NCBI GenBank assembly: GCA_035504415.1
Contig: DATJRY010000006.1
Span: 62,001 to 126,000, forward strand
Length of the DNA: 64,000 bases
Source: Candidatus Sulfotelmatobacter sp.
Lineage (GTDB): Bacteria; Vulcanimicrobiota; Vulcanimicrobiia; Vulcanimicrobiales; Vulcanimicrobiaceae
Direction: 5' to 3'
Positions 55,801-63,966 of the stretch are shown one piece after another. A program made the translations under genes and the position numbers. Under the pieces are notes generated by a model. That model was not told where the DNA came from. It was given only the letters and a program-made list of their open reading frames with translations, and ran no database searches. Each line of letters begins with the position of its first letter. Within the stretch, counting starts at the first letter, position 1.

Positions 55801-55961
55801 CCGGCGACGTCATCGAGTTCCAGGACGGCTTCAAGCTGCCGCTCCCCAAACCGAACGGGCGGCTGTTCGTCTTCAGCATGCCGCTCTGGGAGAAGGGGCT
55901 GCCCTACTCGGCCACTATCCGAACCAAGCGAGGGCAAAATTACCCGATAAGTCTCCGTTAA
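52896..55961 (+). CDS. Usher-like outer-membrane beta-barrel protein with Ig-like C-terminal domains (surface cluster B)
   Basis: The frame from the GTG at 52896 gives 1021 aa; an in-frame GTG at 52932 sits closer to the signal segment (LLAGTGVACLVASAV) and may be the true start. A Pro/Ser-rich linker lies near residues 68-90. From about 95 to 555 the chain is amphipathic beta strands with short turns, as in a large outer-membrane barrel. Then come three or more small beta domains of CarboxypepD_reg/SdrD-B type, starting near 575 (MVVLDDGITERTDSAGNFEF), 650 (AVSGQVYARGPNG) and 743 (SIAGFVYTAG), and an Ig-like end. Barrel followed by beta-sandwich domains recalls fimbrial ushers; with a chaperone-like gene nearby I infer an export pore. 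Confidence 0.75.
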   Translation: MVAGRPGADESGVHLRLRRLLAGTGVACLVASAVCFASEGALLAAPFLAVNLHLPASLLAVVEPSPGPSPTPAPSPSPSPSVAPHPVRHSFLGEGPIVFSGSGTYQLGVNKQTRDGLDLGYDSYSTALTLTADRRTAQTSLEISDSLGVGGGAFNSGSFIVAYRTPTYTLSYGQLAGPADTQLEIGGFARGISLTLPLRNGDLTYMSAIATDSEEETYRIYGLRRDWNALGGYFALSGYYGTGQQGGRESIGDFSFQKYGPVLSTQTELAIGQTDDVLDQPNGIRVAGGFQADIQGKGASETFGIRYDPAGFNTLTGVLDGGMSVDLALRRQGGFGNFSLDYTHLDDRNVDTLSHDDDVTLTGGKSWGHFGLEYVGSFQDEREPGSITLNRSAGLTATEQIKKISIYATVQKASTSATDGNAATSQYALGISRNILGGAASYQFTRSLENGGGLSNGTSVDQTVDYARPFGKKADIQVSEGFEDERNNLIPARIVETAVSVVRRLSSVVSIQASADVFHQTGPGGGSGTGFSLSLVGPFGFNQPQSVQGKANPHLPAVIRGTVTMSSSASPFSYNVAAPRGLNNAMVVLDDGITERTDSAGNFEFRFVPQGTHVVRIDPATISPGLVLDREFQTVNVLGGQTTTLAFNVGNFGAVSGQVYARGPNGTKIPIPKVGIAVDGVQATVTTPQGFYQVGRLNPGAHTIEVVTATVPSTIAFVDDTKKTITVAAGSQVPLDFAGSALGSIAGFVYTAGEGGFGNQVGANNVYVVAEPGEHAGITNDDGSFLLDNLPPGSYTLSIDQDTIPDGLGVVSGPDGPIDLAGGANVSGVVFRLGGVAKNVVFTFNQGKEQAIQVETEPAVVPPGALVHVVAHTNAKDVTLTVQSDVFGNFPLHLDKKSGAWVGDVIAPTLTRGDYSLTVAAQRKDVRENTVLVQVDPGLSLFTIRVFPAKPLPGHQIKVSIKTYAPVAAGDVIEFQDGFKLPLPKPNGRLFVFSMPLWEKGLPYSATIRTKRGQNYPISLR

Positions 55962-55974
55962 AAAGGCCCTCTAC

Positions 55975-56064
55975 CGCACCGTGGGGCTAACGACCGGCCC
56001 CCTGACGGTCGAAGACCGAGGTGAGGGGCGGAGATCGCCCCCCAATCTAGCGTCCCTCCACCTC
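55975..56064 (+). promoter_or_regulatory. Structured leader before the first subunit gene of surface cluster B
   Basis: The 117-nt gap between the barrel gene and the first subunit has nested complementary arms. GAGGTG (56018-56023) pairs with CACCTC (56059-56064). Inside it GGGGCG (56025-56030) pairs with CGCCCC (56036-56041). GGGGC/GGCCCC and GACCG/CGGTC pairs lie further 5'. The ribosome binding site AAAGGA (56066-56071) follows directly. I recognise no known riboswitch class. Confidence 0.45.
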
Positions 56065-56078
56065 GAAAGGATTCGAAC

Positions 56079-56843
56079 GTGAAAAGAGCACTTGCTGCTC
56101 TGGTCATGCTGGGGATCGCGACCGTCACGGCGGCTCCTAGCATGGCAGCTACCACGGTCTACGGTTCCGCGCAGATCAAGTACACCGTCAACGCGACCGC
56201 CTCGGTCGCCATCGCGACGAACTACACGACGGCTGCCCCTTGGGGTCAGGCCGCCGGAGCTTCCACGATCTACTCGCAACCGGCGGGCAACTGCACGGCC
56301 GGTGCGGCCGAGACCGGCGCGACCCTGACCTTCGGGGCGATCACCCCGCCCACCAGCGGCTACACGAGCTGCTACTACAAGAACGCGCTGCTCCTCGGCG
56401 TGAGCTCGAACGACACCAGCGGGTTCAAGGTGTACGAGTACACCGACTCCGTCGCGACCGGTACGGCGATCTGCTCGTACCCGCTCAACGCGACGATGGC
56501 CGCCTCCCCGACCGTCTCGGGCGCGACCGCGGCCGTGACGTACGTGGCGTCTTGCCCCACCGTCAACTCGGTTGCCGGCGTGGCCCTGGTCGGTGAGGGT
56601 GGGTCGACGGCCGGCACCGGCTTCGGCGGCGCCAGCACGCCGGGCACCGGCACCTGGGATCAGACCGCGACCCCGACCGCCACCACGGCGGGCGCCGTCG
56701 GCTCGGTGTTCTTCTCAGCGGCAACGGCCAACGGCTCGTGGCTCTACGGCGGCCAGGACATCTCGTTCAACGTCAGCTCGGCGGCCGCGTCGTCGACCAC
56801 GACGCAGACGAACGTGGTCACGCTCGCCGTCGTTCCGAACTGA
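56079..56843 (+). CDS. Pilin-like secreted subunit (surface cluster B)
   Basis: The protein has 254 aa, GTG start, AAAGGA upstream and a signal peptide ending PSMAATT. The mature N-terminus, VYGSAQIKYTVNATASVAI, resembles that of the 62044 product (VGSAQLDYKVLPYVHASV). Ser/Thr/Ala/Gly-rich beta sequence follows, with two cysteine pairs. The C-terminus DISFNVSS then TQTNVVTLAVVPN matches the ends of two other cluster proteins. The layout recalls the spore-coat-U/CU-pilin subunits, which end in an alternating hydrophobic strand. No such family match is certain. Confidence 0.72.
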   Translation: MKRALAALVMLGIATVTAAPSMAATTVYGSAQIKYTVNATASVAIATNYTTAAPWGQAAGASTIYSQPAGNCTAGAAETGATLTFGAITPPTSGYTSCYYKNALLLGVSSNDTSGFKVYEYTDSVATGTAICSYPLNATMAASPTVSGATAAVTYVASCPTVNSVAGVALVGEGGSTAGTGFGGASTPGTGTWDQTATPTATTAGAVGSVFFSAATANGSWLYGGQDISFNVSSAAASSTTTQTNVVTLAVVPN

Positions 56844-56894
56844 CGTCCGGAGCAAGAGACTGAAGCCGTCGCGGGTGGCGACCGAGAATCTAGA

Positions 56895-57686
56895 GTGATG
56901 CGCATCCCCTCGCGTTTGCTCCAAGTTATCGGTGCGACCGTCGTCCTCGGACTGGCGGCCGCAGCCCCCTCGGCGGCGGACCTCTCGGTTGACGTCTCTC
57001 CGGCCAAGTACGAGCTCCAGACGGAGCCCGGCAAGCAGGAGACGTTCCCGATCACGGTCCGCAACACGAGTCAGGCGCAGATTCATATCGTCGCTTCGCT
57101 CGTGGACTACACCGTCGGGCGCGATGGGCAGTACGCCTTCGCCGCCCCCGGCAAAGGGCAGTTCTCGCTCTCCAAGGACATCACCATCAATCCGCGCGAG
57201 TTCGACGTCGATCCGGGTTCGTTCACGCAAGTGCGATTCTCGGTCGACGTGCCGGCTGGCGCGAACGGTGAGTACAGCAATCTGGTCTTCTTCACGACGC
57301 GGCCCACTCGCCACGGCGGCGGGCTGTCGATCGCGGAGCGAATCGCCTCGAAGATCTACGTGATCATTCCGGATACGACGCACATCGGCGGGGAGATCGA
57401 CGACGTGCGCATGCAGTCCGCCGCAGACGGCGCGCACTACCTGGTCAACTTCCACAACACCGGAAATGCTCACGTGTATCTGAGTGGCCGCGTCGAGATC
57501 AAACAAGGAAGCGCGATCGTCGACCGACTCACGTTGCCGTCCGGCTTGCTCGTCGAGCGCGGCGGAACGCGCGTCGTCGACATCCTCGGGAAGAAGCTCC
57601 CGCCTGGCTCGTACTCCGTCGTCGCCCTGGTGGACTACGGCGGGCCGAACCTGGTCGCTGGACAGACGAACGTCACCGTGCGCTAA
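56895..57686 (+). CDS. PapD/DUF916-like periplasmic chaperone candidate (surface cluster B)
   Basis: The protein has 263 aa with a signal peptide (to about residue 30, AAAPSAADLSV). Two immunoglobulin-like domains are visible. The first begins LSVDVSPAKYELQTEPGKQE with VRNTSQAQIHIVASLVDYTV, the arrangement of PapD-type and DUF916 N-domains. It ends with IYVIIPDTT, comparable to the G1-strand/linker region. The second starts near 175 (HYLVNFHNTGNAHVYLSGRV). An SNLVFFTTRP segment lies between. It is placed between two secreted-subunit genes, which is what a dedicated subunit chaperone would show. A DUF916-type surface role is the alternative. Confidence 0.7.
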   Translation: MMRIPSRLLQVIGATVVLGLAAAAPSAADLSVDVSPAKYELQTEPGKQETFPITVRNTSQAQIHIVASLVDYTVGRDGQYAFAAPGKGQFSLSKDITINPREFDVDPGSFTQVRFSVDVPAGANGEYSNLVFFTTRPTRHGGGLSIAERIASKIYVIIPDTTHIGGEIDDVRMQSAADGAHYLVNFHNTGNAHVYLSGRVEIKQGSAIVDRLTLPSGLLVERGGTRVVDILGKKLPPGSYSVVALVDYGGPNLVAGQTNVTVR

Positions 57687-57722
57687 GCGCACGGGACACA
57701 CGCGGAACGGATTCCGGAGCAT

Positions 57723-60700
57723 ATGAAAGCATTGTCGCGGACGTTGGCGCTCGTCGCCTTCGTCGCCGTCACCGTCCTCGGTGCCGGTGGGATCGTCGCC
57801 CTCGCACAGTCCACGCAGTCGACCCTGCGCGGCGGCGGTGGGATGCGTGCCATAGCGACGCCGGCCGCGGCGCCTTCGGGCGGCCCGACCGCGCCGCCCT
57901 TGCCGCTCGGCGACATGCGCCGCAAGGGCCACACGAGCGTCTCCGGACAGACCGTTTTCGATCCGCTCGGCTGGCTCCAGCGTCTTCCGCAATTCCAGCG
58001 CAAGCAGATGCTGCACCGGCTGGGACCGCGCTACGCGGGCCAGCAGCCGGCCGGAATGCCCAAGCTCGGCCCGATGTTGCGCGCCAAGCAGGGGATCCGG
58101 CACAGCGCGTCCGCGACGGGCGCTTCGATCGTGCTCACCGGTACCGCCACCACGCAGGCGTACCTGGACGACCAGACCGTCGCGTACGGTGCGGACGTCT
58201 ATTGGGAGTGCGAGAACCTCAAGGCGAACACGACCTACGAGTACATCGTGTTCTCGCCCGACGGTTTCGCGTACACCGTCGGCATCGACGAGTACTGGGC
58301 CGGCAACGCGAACTCGAACACGTTCACGACCGACGCGACCGGCCGCTGCGAGCACACCGCCGGCGGCGAGATGTATCCGTATTGGGCCGCAATCACGCTC
58401 ACGACGCCGCTGGCCGCCACCAACGCGACCATCCTCAACGGCCCCGACACCAATGCGGCTGCTTCGGCCTATTCGGGGATCTGGGCGATCGCGGTCAAGA
58501 ACACTGCGACCGGAAACTTCGAGGCCGTCGCCTACACGGTCGTCATCGGCACGCTGAACTTCTCGACCTACTCGAATGCCGGGATGACGACGGTGGCGAA
58601 CGACTTCGCCTCCGGCTCGACGGCGTACGTTCAAGCGACGGGACTCAACCCGGCGCATTTCTACGACTTCGGCTTCATCAATACGTCCGGCAACGGCTTG
58701 CCGTGCGTGTACACGATCCCGTCCGGCACGCAGAACTACAACAACGCGGTGTGCTTCACGAACGGCGCGGCCGGCGTCTTGCCGACGAATCAGTCGTTCA
58801 GCGGGCAGTGGACGACGCCGGCGAGCGGCACGAACGCCGCCGGCACGTACTCGGTCGAGCTCTACGACGCGACGACGAACGACATGATCTCGCAGCAGCA
58901 AGTGTCGGTCAATCCGTCGACGCTGACCTGGAACACGCTGGTTCCCTACAGCTCGACCAGCGGCACCGGGACCAACCTCAACAACATCTTCGCCACCGAC
59001 GGGCTGTTCAACGTCCAAGCCGGCATCGGTAACGTCACCACCGATCAGTCGGTCACCGGCCTGAACATCTCCGGCAGCGGCACGACCAGCGGTCACGTGT
59101 ACTCGCTCACGCTGAGTAACGGCAACGGCGTCGTGCTCGCCTCGACCACGAGCGACACCGGCACGACGACGTTCCCGGAGAGCACGCCGGCCGGCCCGCA
59201 GTTCTTCAATCCGCCGCTGAGCTTCACGGCGACCGGCACGACGTTCACGGAGAACAACGTCGCCTTCCCGCTGAACACCGCGACGCTGACCTCGTTCGGT
59301 GCTTCGCAGACGCCGTTCGCGCCCAACGTCTACACCGCGCAGCTCTACGATTCGACGGCCGGCACCGTGGTGGGCTCCAAGTCGTTCCAGATCGTCTCGT
59401 ACTCCGGTTCCTTCGAGTGGACGAGCCCGGCCGGCTCGTTCGTCAACGCGAACGCCGGGGGGCTGGCGACGAACGTCACCGCCACCCTCACCAACACGGG
59501 CGGCACGCTGTTCGGGACCTGGAACGCCGACGGCATCAAGCAGGTGACGATCGAGCGCGACAGCACCGCGAAGGTCACGATGGGTCTGCAAACCGGGGTG
59601 ACGACCGCCACTGACTCGCAGGGCCAGACCTGGAACCTCACCACCTATACCGACGCCATCACCGGCGCGCCGGGCGTCAAAGCCGTCCCCGCCGTCGCGG
59701 GCGAGTCGCTCGCGCCCGGCTCGACGCTGCCGTTCCCGCTCACCGTGGGCGTCGCGACCGGCAACTGTACCGCCGCTTGCATCCTGCGCACGACGATCAC
59801 GCCGCTGCACGGCATCGCCGAGAGCATCACCAGCGCGACGATGGCGAACACCGCGACCAACGGCCTCGAGGTCCTGGGCTTCAGCGTCGCCGCGAACCAG
59901 CCGTCGTACAGCTGGACGACCATCGGCGACTTCTCCGGTACGCAGCTCGGCACTCCGCGGTACACGCAAGCGATGTACGTGTCCGGTACCGACAACGCGC
60001 TCTCGACCGGGACGTATCCCATCACCGTCACCGTCAACAACACCGGCGGTTCGGCGGCGATCAACGCGCTCGAGTTCGTCATGCCGGCGACCTACTATCC
60101 GAGCACGAGCACGCCGAAGTTGACCTCCGTGGTCAACAACGGCAACTCGCAAGTCGCCAGCTGGACCGTGTACACCGAAGACGGCGGCAACGGCGCCACC
60201 GCGAACGCCAACCTCGGGTCGAACGCGTTCGCCTTCGATTCGGGCAGCAAGTCGATCGCGGTCGGCCAGACGGCGGTCTTCCAGTTCACGCTGCCGATCT
60301 CGTTGGCGTCGTTCCCCTTCCAGGTCGTGCCGGTGACGGCCAACTGGACGGGCACCTCGTTCACCGTCGGCCCGACCAGCACGCTGACCAACGCGATCGC
60401 GGGGACGACCAACGTCCTCTCCGACGAGATCGGCGTCTTCTCGCTGAACCCGGCCTTCATGACCGCGTCGATCACGCCGGCGGTCGTCGCCGCCTCGGCC
60501 GGCTCCTCGTTCACCTTCGCGTTCACCAACACGTCGACCGGTCTGGACCCGAACCCGGACTACGTCAGCCAGCTGCTGATCGAAGTGCCGAGCATGGGCG
60601 GCGTCTATCCGTCCTCGGTGTCGGTCACCTCGCCGAACCAGACCGGGGTGACCTGGCATGCCAACGCGACCTCGACGACCGGCACGTACCTGATCGACCT

Positions 60701-62030
60701 GTGCACGTCGAACACGATCCCGAGCGTGGCGAACCAAACCTACACCGCCTGCACCGCGACGCAGGACGCGAACTCGCTGCCGCCGGGCGACACGCTGGAC
60801 GTGACCTTCACCTACGCAACGGCACCCGGCGTCGCCACGGCTTCCGTGCCGTGGATCGCCGTCGGCGCGAACGGCGGCGCGGTCGTCGGCTCGGTGACGA
60901 CGCCCATCAACGAAGAGCCGACGTTGGCCGTTGCCAACACGACGGCTCAGACGAGCATCACCTACGCCGGTGGCTACACCGCGACGCCGGTCTATCCGCC
61001 GGTCGCGCCGATCACCGCCGTGCCGGCCAACAGCCAGCCGACGATCGGCGCCTGGGCGAACTACAACGACGGTAACGGATACGTCTTCCAGCTCTACAAC
61101 AACGGCTCGACCCCGATCACGGACGTCAGCATCCAGATCCCCTCGTCGAACACCTCGGGGCAGATCTTCGACACGCAAGACTGGTCGGTGATCGCGTCGT
61201 CGATCTACACCTACGGCGCGGGCGCGGCGGGCGCGCAGTGCAGCGCCAACGGTTACAAGACGCTGACCGAGCCGGTGCGCGGCTCTCCGGGGACGCCGGG
61301 CATCATCACCCTGCACGGCTGCACGATCGCGGTCGGCCAGTCGCTCGACGTGTTCTTCTACGCGCTCTCGCCGTACGACATCGGCTCGACGTTCCTGTGG
61401 CCGGCATCGGTCGCCGACAACGGAACGCCGGCCAATCCGAACACCAACGCGAACACGCTGGCGGCCTACTCGCTGTCCAACACCGTGCGCGTCATCGATG
61501 AGGCCGAGCTGTCGATCCAGGTGCCGACGGGAGTGTCGCCGACCTTCACCTACAACCCCGCGCTGTTCGGACCCAGCGACGCGCCAACCGTCAGTTGCCC
61601 GAACTGCACGTTCACCAGCGGCACGGTTCCGATCATCAACCTGAACTCGATCACCGGAACCTTCGACGCGACCGACACGCTGGCGGCCTCGGTCTACTCC
61701 GACTCGACCGCCGGCTGGACGCTCTACGTCGCGGCCGACCAGAATCCGCAGATCTCCTCGGGCGGCGGCCCCGCGCTCAACACCTGGATCGACAAGACGG
61801 CTTCGTCGCATCCGGGCACCGGTACGTTCACGCCGAACGCGGCAGCCGATACTTCCCCGGGTGTGGTGGTTCCCACGACTGGTACGCAGCAGCTCTCGAC
61901 CTTCACGGGCGCCGCGCTGCACACGCCGGTCGACAACATCATGAGCTTCCAGCTCAACGTCGGGGCGACGGTGTTGTCGGCGACGCAGACCAATACGATC
62001 ACCCTCACCTACACCCTCATCGCCAACTGA
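57723..62030 (+). CDS. Giant secreted surface protein with pilin-like C-terminus (surface cluster B)
   Basis: The protein has 1435 aa with a signal peptide (about 1-29). A basic Gly/Pro-rich region of about 100 residues follows, including LPQFQRKQMLHRLGPRYAGQ. The rest is a long series of beta-sandwich modules rich in Thr, Ser, Asn, Gly and Ala, with several cysteine pairs (for example VSCPNCTF near 1275). DUF11-like pieces are visible (ITVTVNNTGGSAAINALEF). The last 150 residues resemble the small pilin-like subunits and end with MSFQLNV then TQTNTITLTYTLIAN. A tip adhesin or major fibre protein carrying a subunit-type domain at its end is the simplest reading. No catalytic motif. Confidence 0.75.
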   Translation: MKALSRTLALVAFVAVTVLGAGGIVALAQSTQSTLRGGGGMRAIATPAAAPSGGPTAPPLPLGDMRRKGHTSVSGQTVFDPLGWLQRLPQFQRKQMLHRLGPRYAGQQPAGMPKLGPMLRAKQGIRHSASATGASIVLTGTATTQAYLDDQTVAYGADVYWECENLKANTTYEYIVFSPDGFAYTVGIDEYWAGNANSNTFTTDATGRCEHTAGGEMYPYWAAITLTTPLAATNATILNGPDTNAAASAYSGIWAIAVKNTATGNFEAVAYTVVIGTLNFSTYSNAGMTTVANDFASGSTAYVQATGLNPAHFYDFGFINTSGNGLPCVYTIPSGTQNYNNAVCFTNGAAGVLPTNQSFSGQWTTPASGTNAAGTYSVELYDATTNDMISQQQVSVNPSTLTWNTLVPYSSTSGTGTNLNNIFATDGLFNVQAGIGNVTTDQSVTGLNISGSGTTSGHVYSLTLSNGNGVVLASTTSDTGTTTFPESTPAGPQFFNPPLSFTATGTTFTENNVAFPLNTATLTSFGASQTPFAPNVYTAQLYDSTAGTVVGSKSFQIVSYSGSFEWTSPAGSFVNANAGGLATNVTATLTNTGGTLFGTWNADGIKQVTIERDSTAKVTMGLQTGVTTATDSQGQTWNLTTYTDAITGAPGVKAVPAVAGESLAPGSTLPFPLTVGVATGNCTAACILRTTITPLHGIAESITSATMANTATNGLEVLGFSVAANQPSYSWTTIGDFSGTQLGTPRYTQAMYVSGTDNALSTGTYPITVTVNNTGGSAAINALEFVMPATYYPSTSTPKLTSVVNNGNSQVASWTVYTEDGGNGATANANLGSNAFAFDSGSKSIAVGQTAVFQFTLPISLASFPFQVVPVTANWTGTSFTVGPTSTLTNAIAGTTNVLSDEIGVFSLNPAFMTASITPAVVAASAGSSFTFAFTNTSTGLDPNPDYVSQLLIEVPSMGGVYPSSVSVTSPNQTGVTWHANATSTTGTYLIDLCTSNTIPSVANQTYTACTATQDANSLPPGDTLDVTFTYATAPGVATASVPWIAVGANGGAVVGSVTTPINEEPTLAVANTTAQTSITYAGGYTATPVYPPVAPITAVPANSQPTIGAWANYNDGNGYVFQLYNNGSTPITDVSIQIPSSNTSGQIFDTQDWSVIASSIYTYGAGAAGAQCSANGYKTLTEPVRGSPGTPGIITLHGCTIAVGQSLDVFFYALSPYDIGSTFLWPASVADNGTPANPNTNANTLAAYSLSNTVRVIDEAELSIQVPTGVSPTFTYNPALFGPSDAPTVSCPNCTFTSGTVPIINLNSITGTFDATDTLAASVYSDSTAGWTLYVAADQNPQISSGGGPALNTWIDKTASSHPGTGTFTPNAAADTSPGVVVPTTGTQQLSTFTGAALHTPVDNIMSFQLNVGATVLSATQTNTITLTYTLIAN

Positions 62031-62043
62031 CGGAGAGAATACG

Positions 62044-62700
62044 TTGATTCGTCGATTGGCCGCCGCGGCCGCCGCCCTCGCCCTCGCCGGAACACCACTC
62101 CTCGCTCGCGCCGCAACCGTCGGCTCCGCGCAGCTGGACTACAAGGTGTTGCCGTACGTCCACGCCTCGGTCACCCCGAACTACGCGTCCGGCTTCGGCG
62201 TCGCCGGTATCTCGACCAACGGGTTGGGCAGCGGAACGACGCCGGCAAACGGCTCGACCGCGGTCCTCGACGGCGGCCAAGTCGACTTCGGCAACGTCGT
62301 GGTCGGCTACAACTACCTCTACAAGTACGCAGCGCAAGTCAACGTGAACACCAACGATCCGTCCGGCTTCATCGTCTATGCGGAAGGCGCCACGGACCTG
62401 TTTACGCCGTCCGCGTCGACTTCGCCGCTGTTCCAAACGCTGTTCTGGCTGCCGTCGTCGAGCGGCAACACGGCGTTCAGCTCCGCCACGTCGTTCAACA
62501 AGACGGCCGGTACGCCGATCGGCGTCAACGGCGTGAACGGAATCACGTACGGCGGGGCGCCCTCGAGCGCATCGGTGGTCTGGACGAGCGGCGCGTCAGG
62601 GTCGCTCTCGCAAGGCTTCGACTACGAGCTGCGGCCCAACGGGTCGATGGCGATCAGTCAGTTCAACGTCTACATCGTCTACACGGTGATCGGAAATTGA
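62044..62700 (+). CDS. Pilin-like secreted subunit (surface cluster B)
   Basis: The protein has 218 aa, TTG start and GGAGAG about 5 nt upstream. The signal peptide ends LLARAATV. The N-terminal GSAQLDYKVLPYVHASVTPN and C-terminal FDYELRPNGSM followed by NVYIVYTVIGN parallel the 56079 product and the end of the giant protein. There is no Cys in the mature chain, unlike the 56079 subunit. It is coupled to the next gene through a TTGA overlap. Confidence 0.72.
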   Translation: MIRRLAAAAAALALAGTPLLARAATVGSAQLDYKVLPYVHASVTPNYASGFGVAGISTNGLGSGTTPANGSTAVLDGGQVDFGNVVVGYNYLYKYAAQVNVNTNDPSGFIVYAEGATDLFTPSASTSPLFQTLFWLPSSSGNTAFSSATSFNKTAGTPIGVNGVNGITYGGAPSSASVVWTSGASGSLSQGFDYELRPNGSMAISQFNVYIVYTVIGN

Positions 62701-63485
62701 GACACACACGCAACCTCGCGCTGCTCGCGCTCGTCGTGCTCGCCGCGCTGGCCGCGTTCTCTCAGGCCGACGCCGTGCAGGCGACCAAGACCTCCAAGAT
62801 CGTCGAGTTCGAATTCGTCATAACGCCGAGCCCGGCGCCGAGCGTGGGCGCGTTGCCCGCGCCGCAGGTAAAGGCGGCGGCGGCGATCGCCGCCGCGCCT
62901 CGCACGGACGCCTCGACGCGGACGCTGCTCGTCGATCCGTTCGCCGGACCGCGCCAAGTCGCATGGGGTGGCCCGAGCTGGGACGTCGCTCCGGGGATCC
63001 AGATCGCACAGGTGCAAGCGCAGCCCTCGCCGGTGCCGGTGCAGTTCGTCACCAAAGCGGATCCGAACGCGCAATACTTGCAGGTAACGCCGGGGTCGGC
63101 TGGCACGATCCTGACCGCGGTCTACGGAACCAACTACTACGCCTGTGCGCTTACGATCAAGACCTACTACACGACGGCCTACGGCTTGACGGACTGGGGG
63201 TACGGCACCTCGACCTCGAGCGCCATCGGCTATCCGATCGAGAACTATCCGACGACGAGCTATCTCGCGTGGGCCGCCGAGGCGAGTCCGGAACCGGTTC
63301 CCGAACCGACTCCCGCGACGTTCACGGGCTTCTACAACGAGGGCTCGCCGGGCCAGACGGTCTGGTCGAAGGCGGCGAACGTCACCTACACGGGCTGTAT
63401 CGATCTGCGGCTGACGGTGCCGACCGCGGTGGCGCCCGGCACGTACTCGGCGGTCATCGAGTACAACCTCCAGGTTACGATCTAG
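62697..63485 (+). CDS. Secreted protein, probable accessory subunit (surface cluster B)
   Basis: The protein has 262 aa, TTG start overlapping the preceding stop. The signal peptide ends AFSQADAVQA. A Pro/Ala-rich stretch (about 40-115) separates the N-terminal strand (SKIVEFEFVITPSPAPS) from a C-terminal beta domain with one Cys pair (YYACALTIKTYY, and TGCIDLRLTV). It ends in APGTYSAVIEYNLQVTI, a terminal strand of the type found in pilin and spore-coat-U subunits. It is the last gene of the cluster and converges on the 63490 gene with 4 bp between. Confidence 0.7.
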   Translation: MRHTRNLALLALVVLAALAAFSQADAVQATKTSKIVEFEFVITPSPAPSVGALPAPQVKAAAAIAAAPRTDASTRTLLVDPFAGPRQVAWGGPSWDVAPGIQIAQVQAQPSPVPVQFVTKADPNAQYLQVTPGSAGTILTAVYGTNYYACALTIKTYYTTAYGLTDWGYGTSTSSAIGYPIENYPTTSYLAWAAEASPEPVPEPTPATFTGFYNEGSPGQTVWSKAANVTYTGCIDLRLTVPTAVAPGTYSAVIEYNLQVTI

Positions 63486-63489
63486 CCGG

Positions 63490-63966
63490 TCATTCCTCGC
63501 GGCGGGTGGTCGCGAGGAGCAAGCTCATCAGCACCAGCAGCGCGACGGCGCCGTAGACGGCGGTCGAGCGCCCGTGCAGCGCGCGATAGTCGTCGGAGCG
63601 CAGATCGGTGATCGCCTGCATGTGCGGCACGATCGCCTGTTGCTCGTATGCAGCGAGCCCGAGCGCGGCCGCGATGAGCACGATCCGAACGGCGTCCCAG
63701 GTGCGATCGCCGGCGTCGACCGCGCGGGCGAGCGCCGCCAGGATCGCGATGCCACCCAGCACGTAGCCCCAAATCGTGAGCTGCCCGATCGTCGCGGCCG
63801 TCAGCGCCGCGAACCGGCTCAGGTCGAGTGGACCGACGATCCGGAAGGCCAGCGGCGCCGAGATGAAGGCAAACCCCACCAGTGCGCCGAGCCAAACGCC
63901 GAGCGCCGGGACTTCGATCGCGGCGAGGATGCGGTCGCGTCGGCCGGAAGCTGCACTCCTCATCAT
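63490..63966 (-). CDS. DUF4149-like four-helix membrane protein
   Basis: The protein has 158 aa and four predicted helices. The first two (VPALGVWLGALVGFAFISAP, followed by LAFRIVG) show the W-x-G-x(3)-G-F-x-F-x(2)-P pattern of DUF4149/TMEM205-type proteins. A helix 4 with YGAVALLVLMSLLLATT precedes a basic/acidic tail. The function of the family is not established. The ATG at 63966 has GGAAAGG about 8 nt upstream. Confidence 0.75.
   Translation of the reverse strand: MMRSAASGRRDRILAAIEVPALGVWLGALVGFAFISAPLAFRIVGPLDLSRFAALTAATIGQLTIWGYVLGGIAILAALARAVDAGDRTWDAVRIVLIAAALGLAAYEQQAIVPHMQAITDLRSDDYRALHGRSTAVYGAVALLVLMSLLLATTRREE

Noticed and set aside
56060-56085. GGATTCGAAC, similar to a tRNA T-loop
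   Set aside because: No acceptor, D or anticodon stems could be built around it, and it overlaps the ribosome binding site of a protein gene.
56715-61922. A 1735-residue open frame on the minus strand opposite the giant surface protein gene
   Set aside because: It has no recognisable domain or signal peptide and is rich in Arg, Asp, Gly and Val, as expected when a high-GC gene is read on the opposite strand. The plus-strand gene has a signal peptide, ribosome binding site and operon context.
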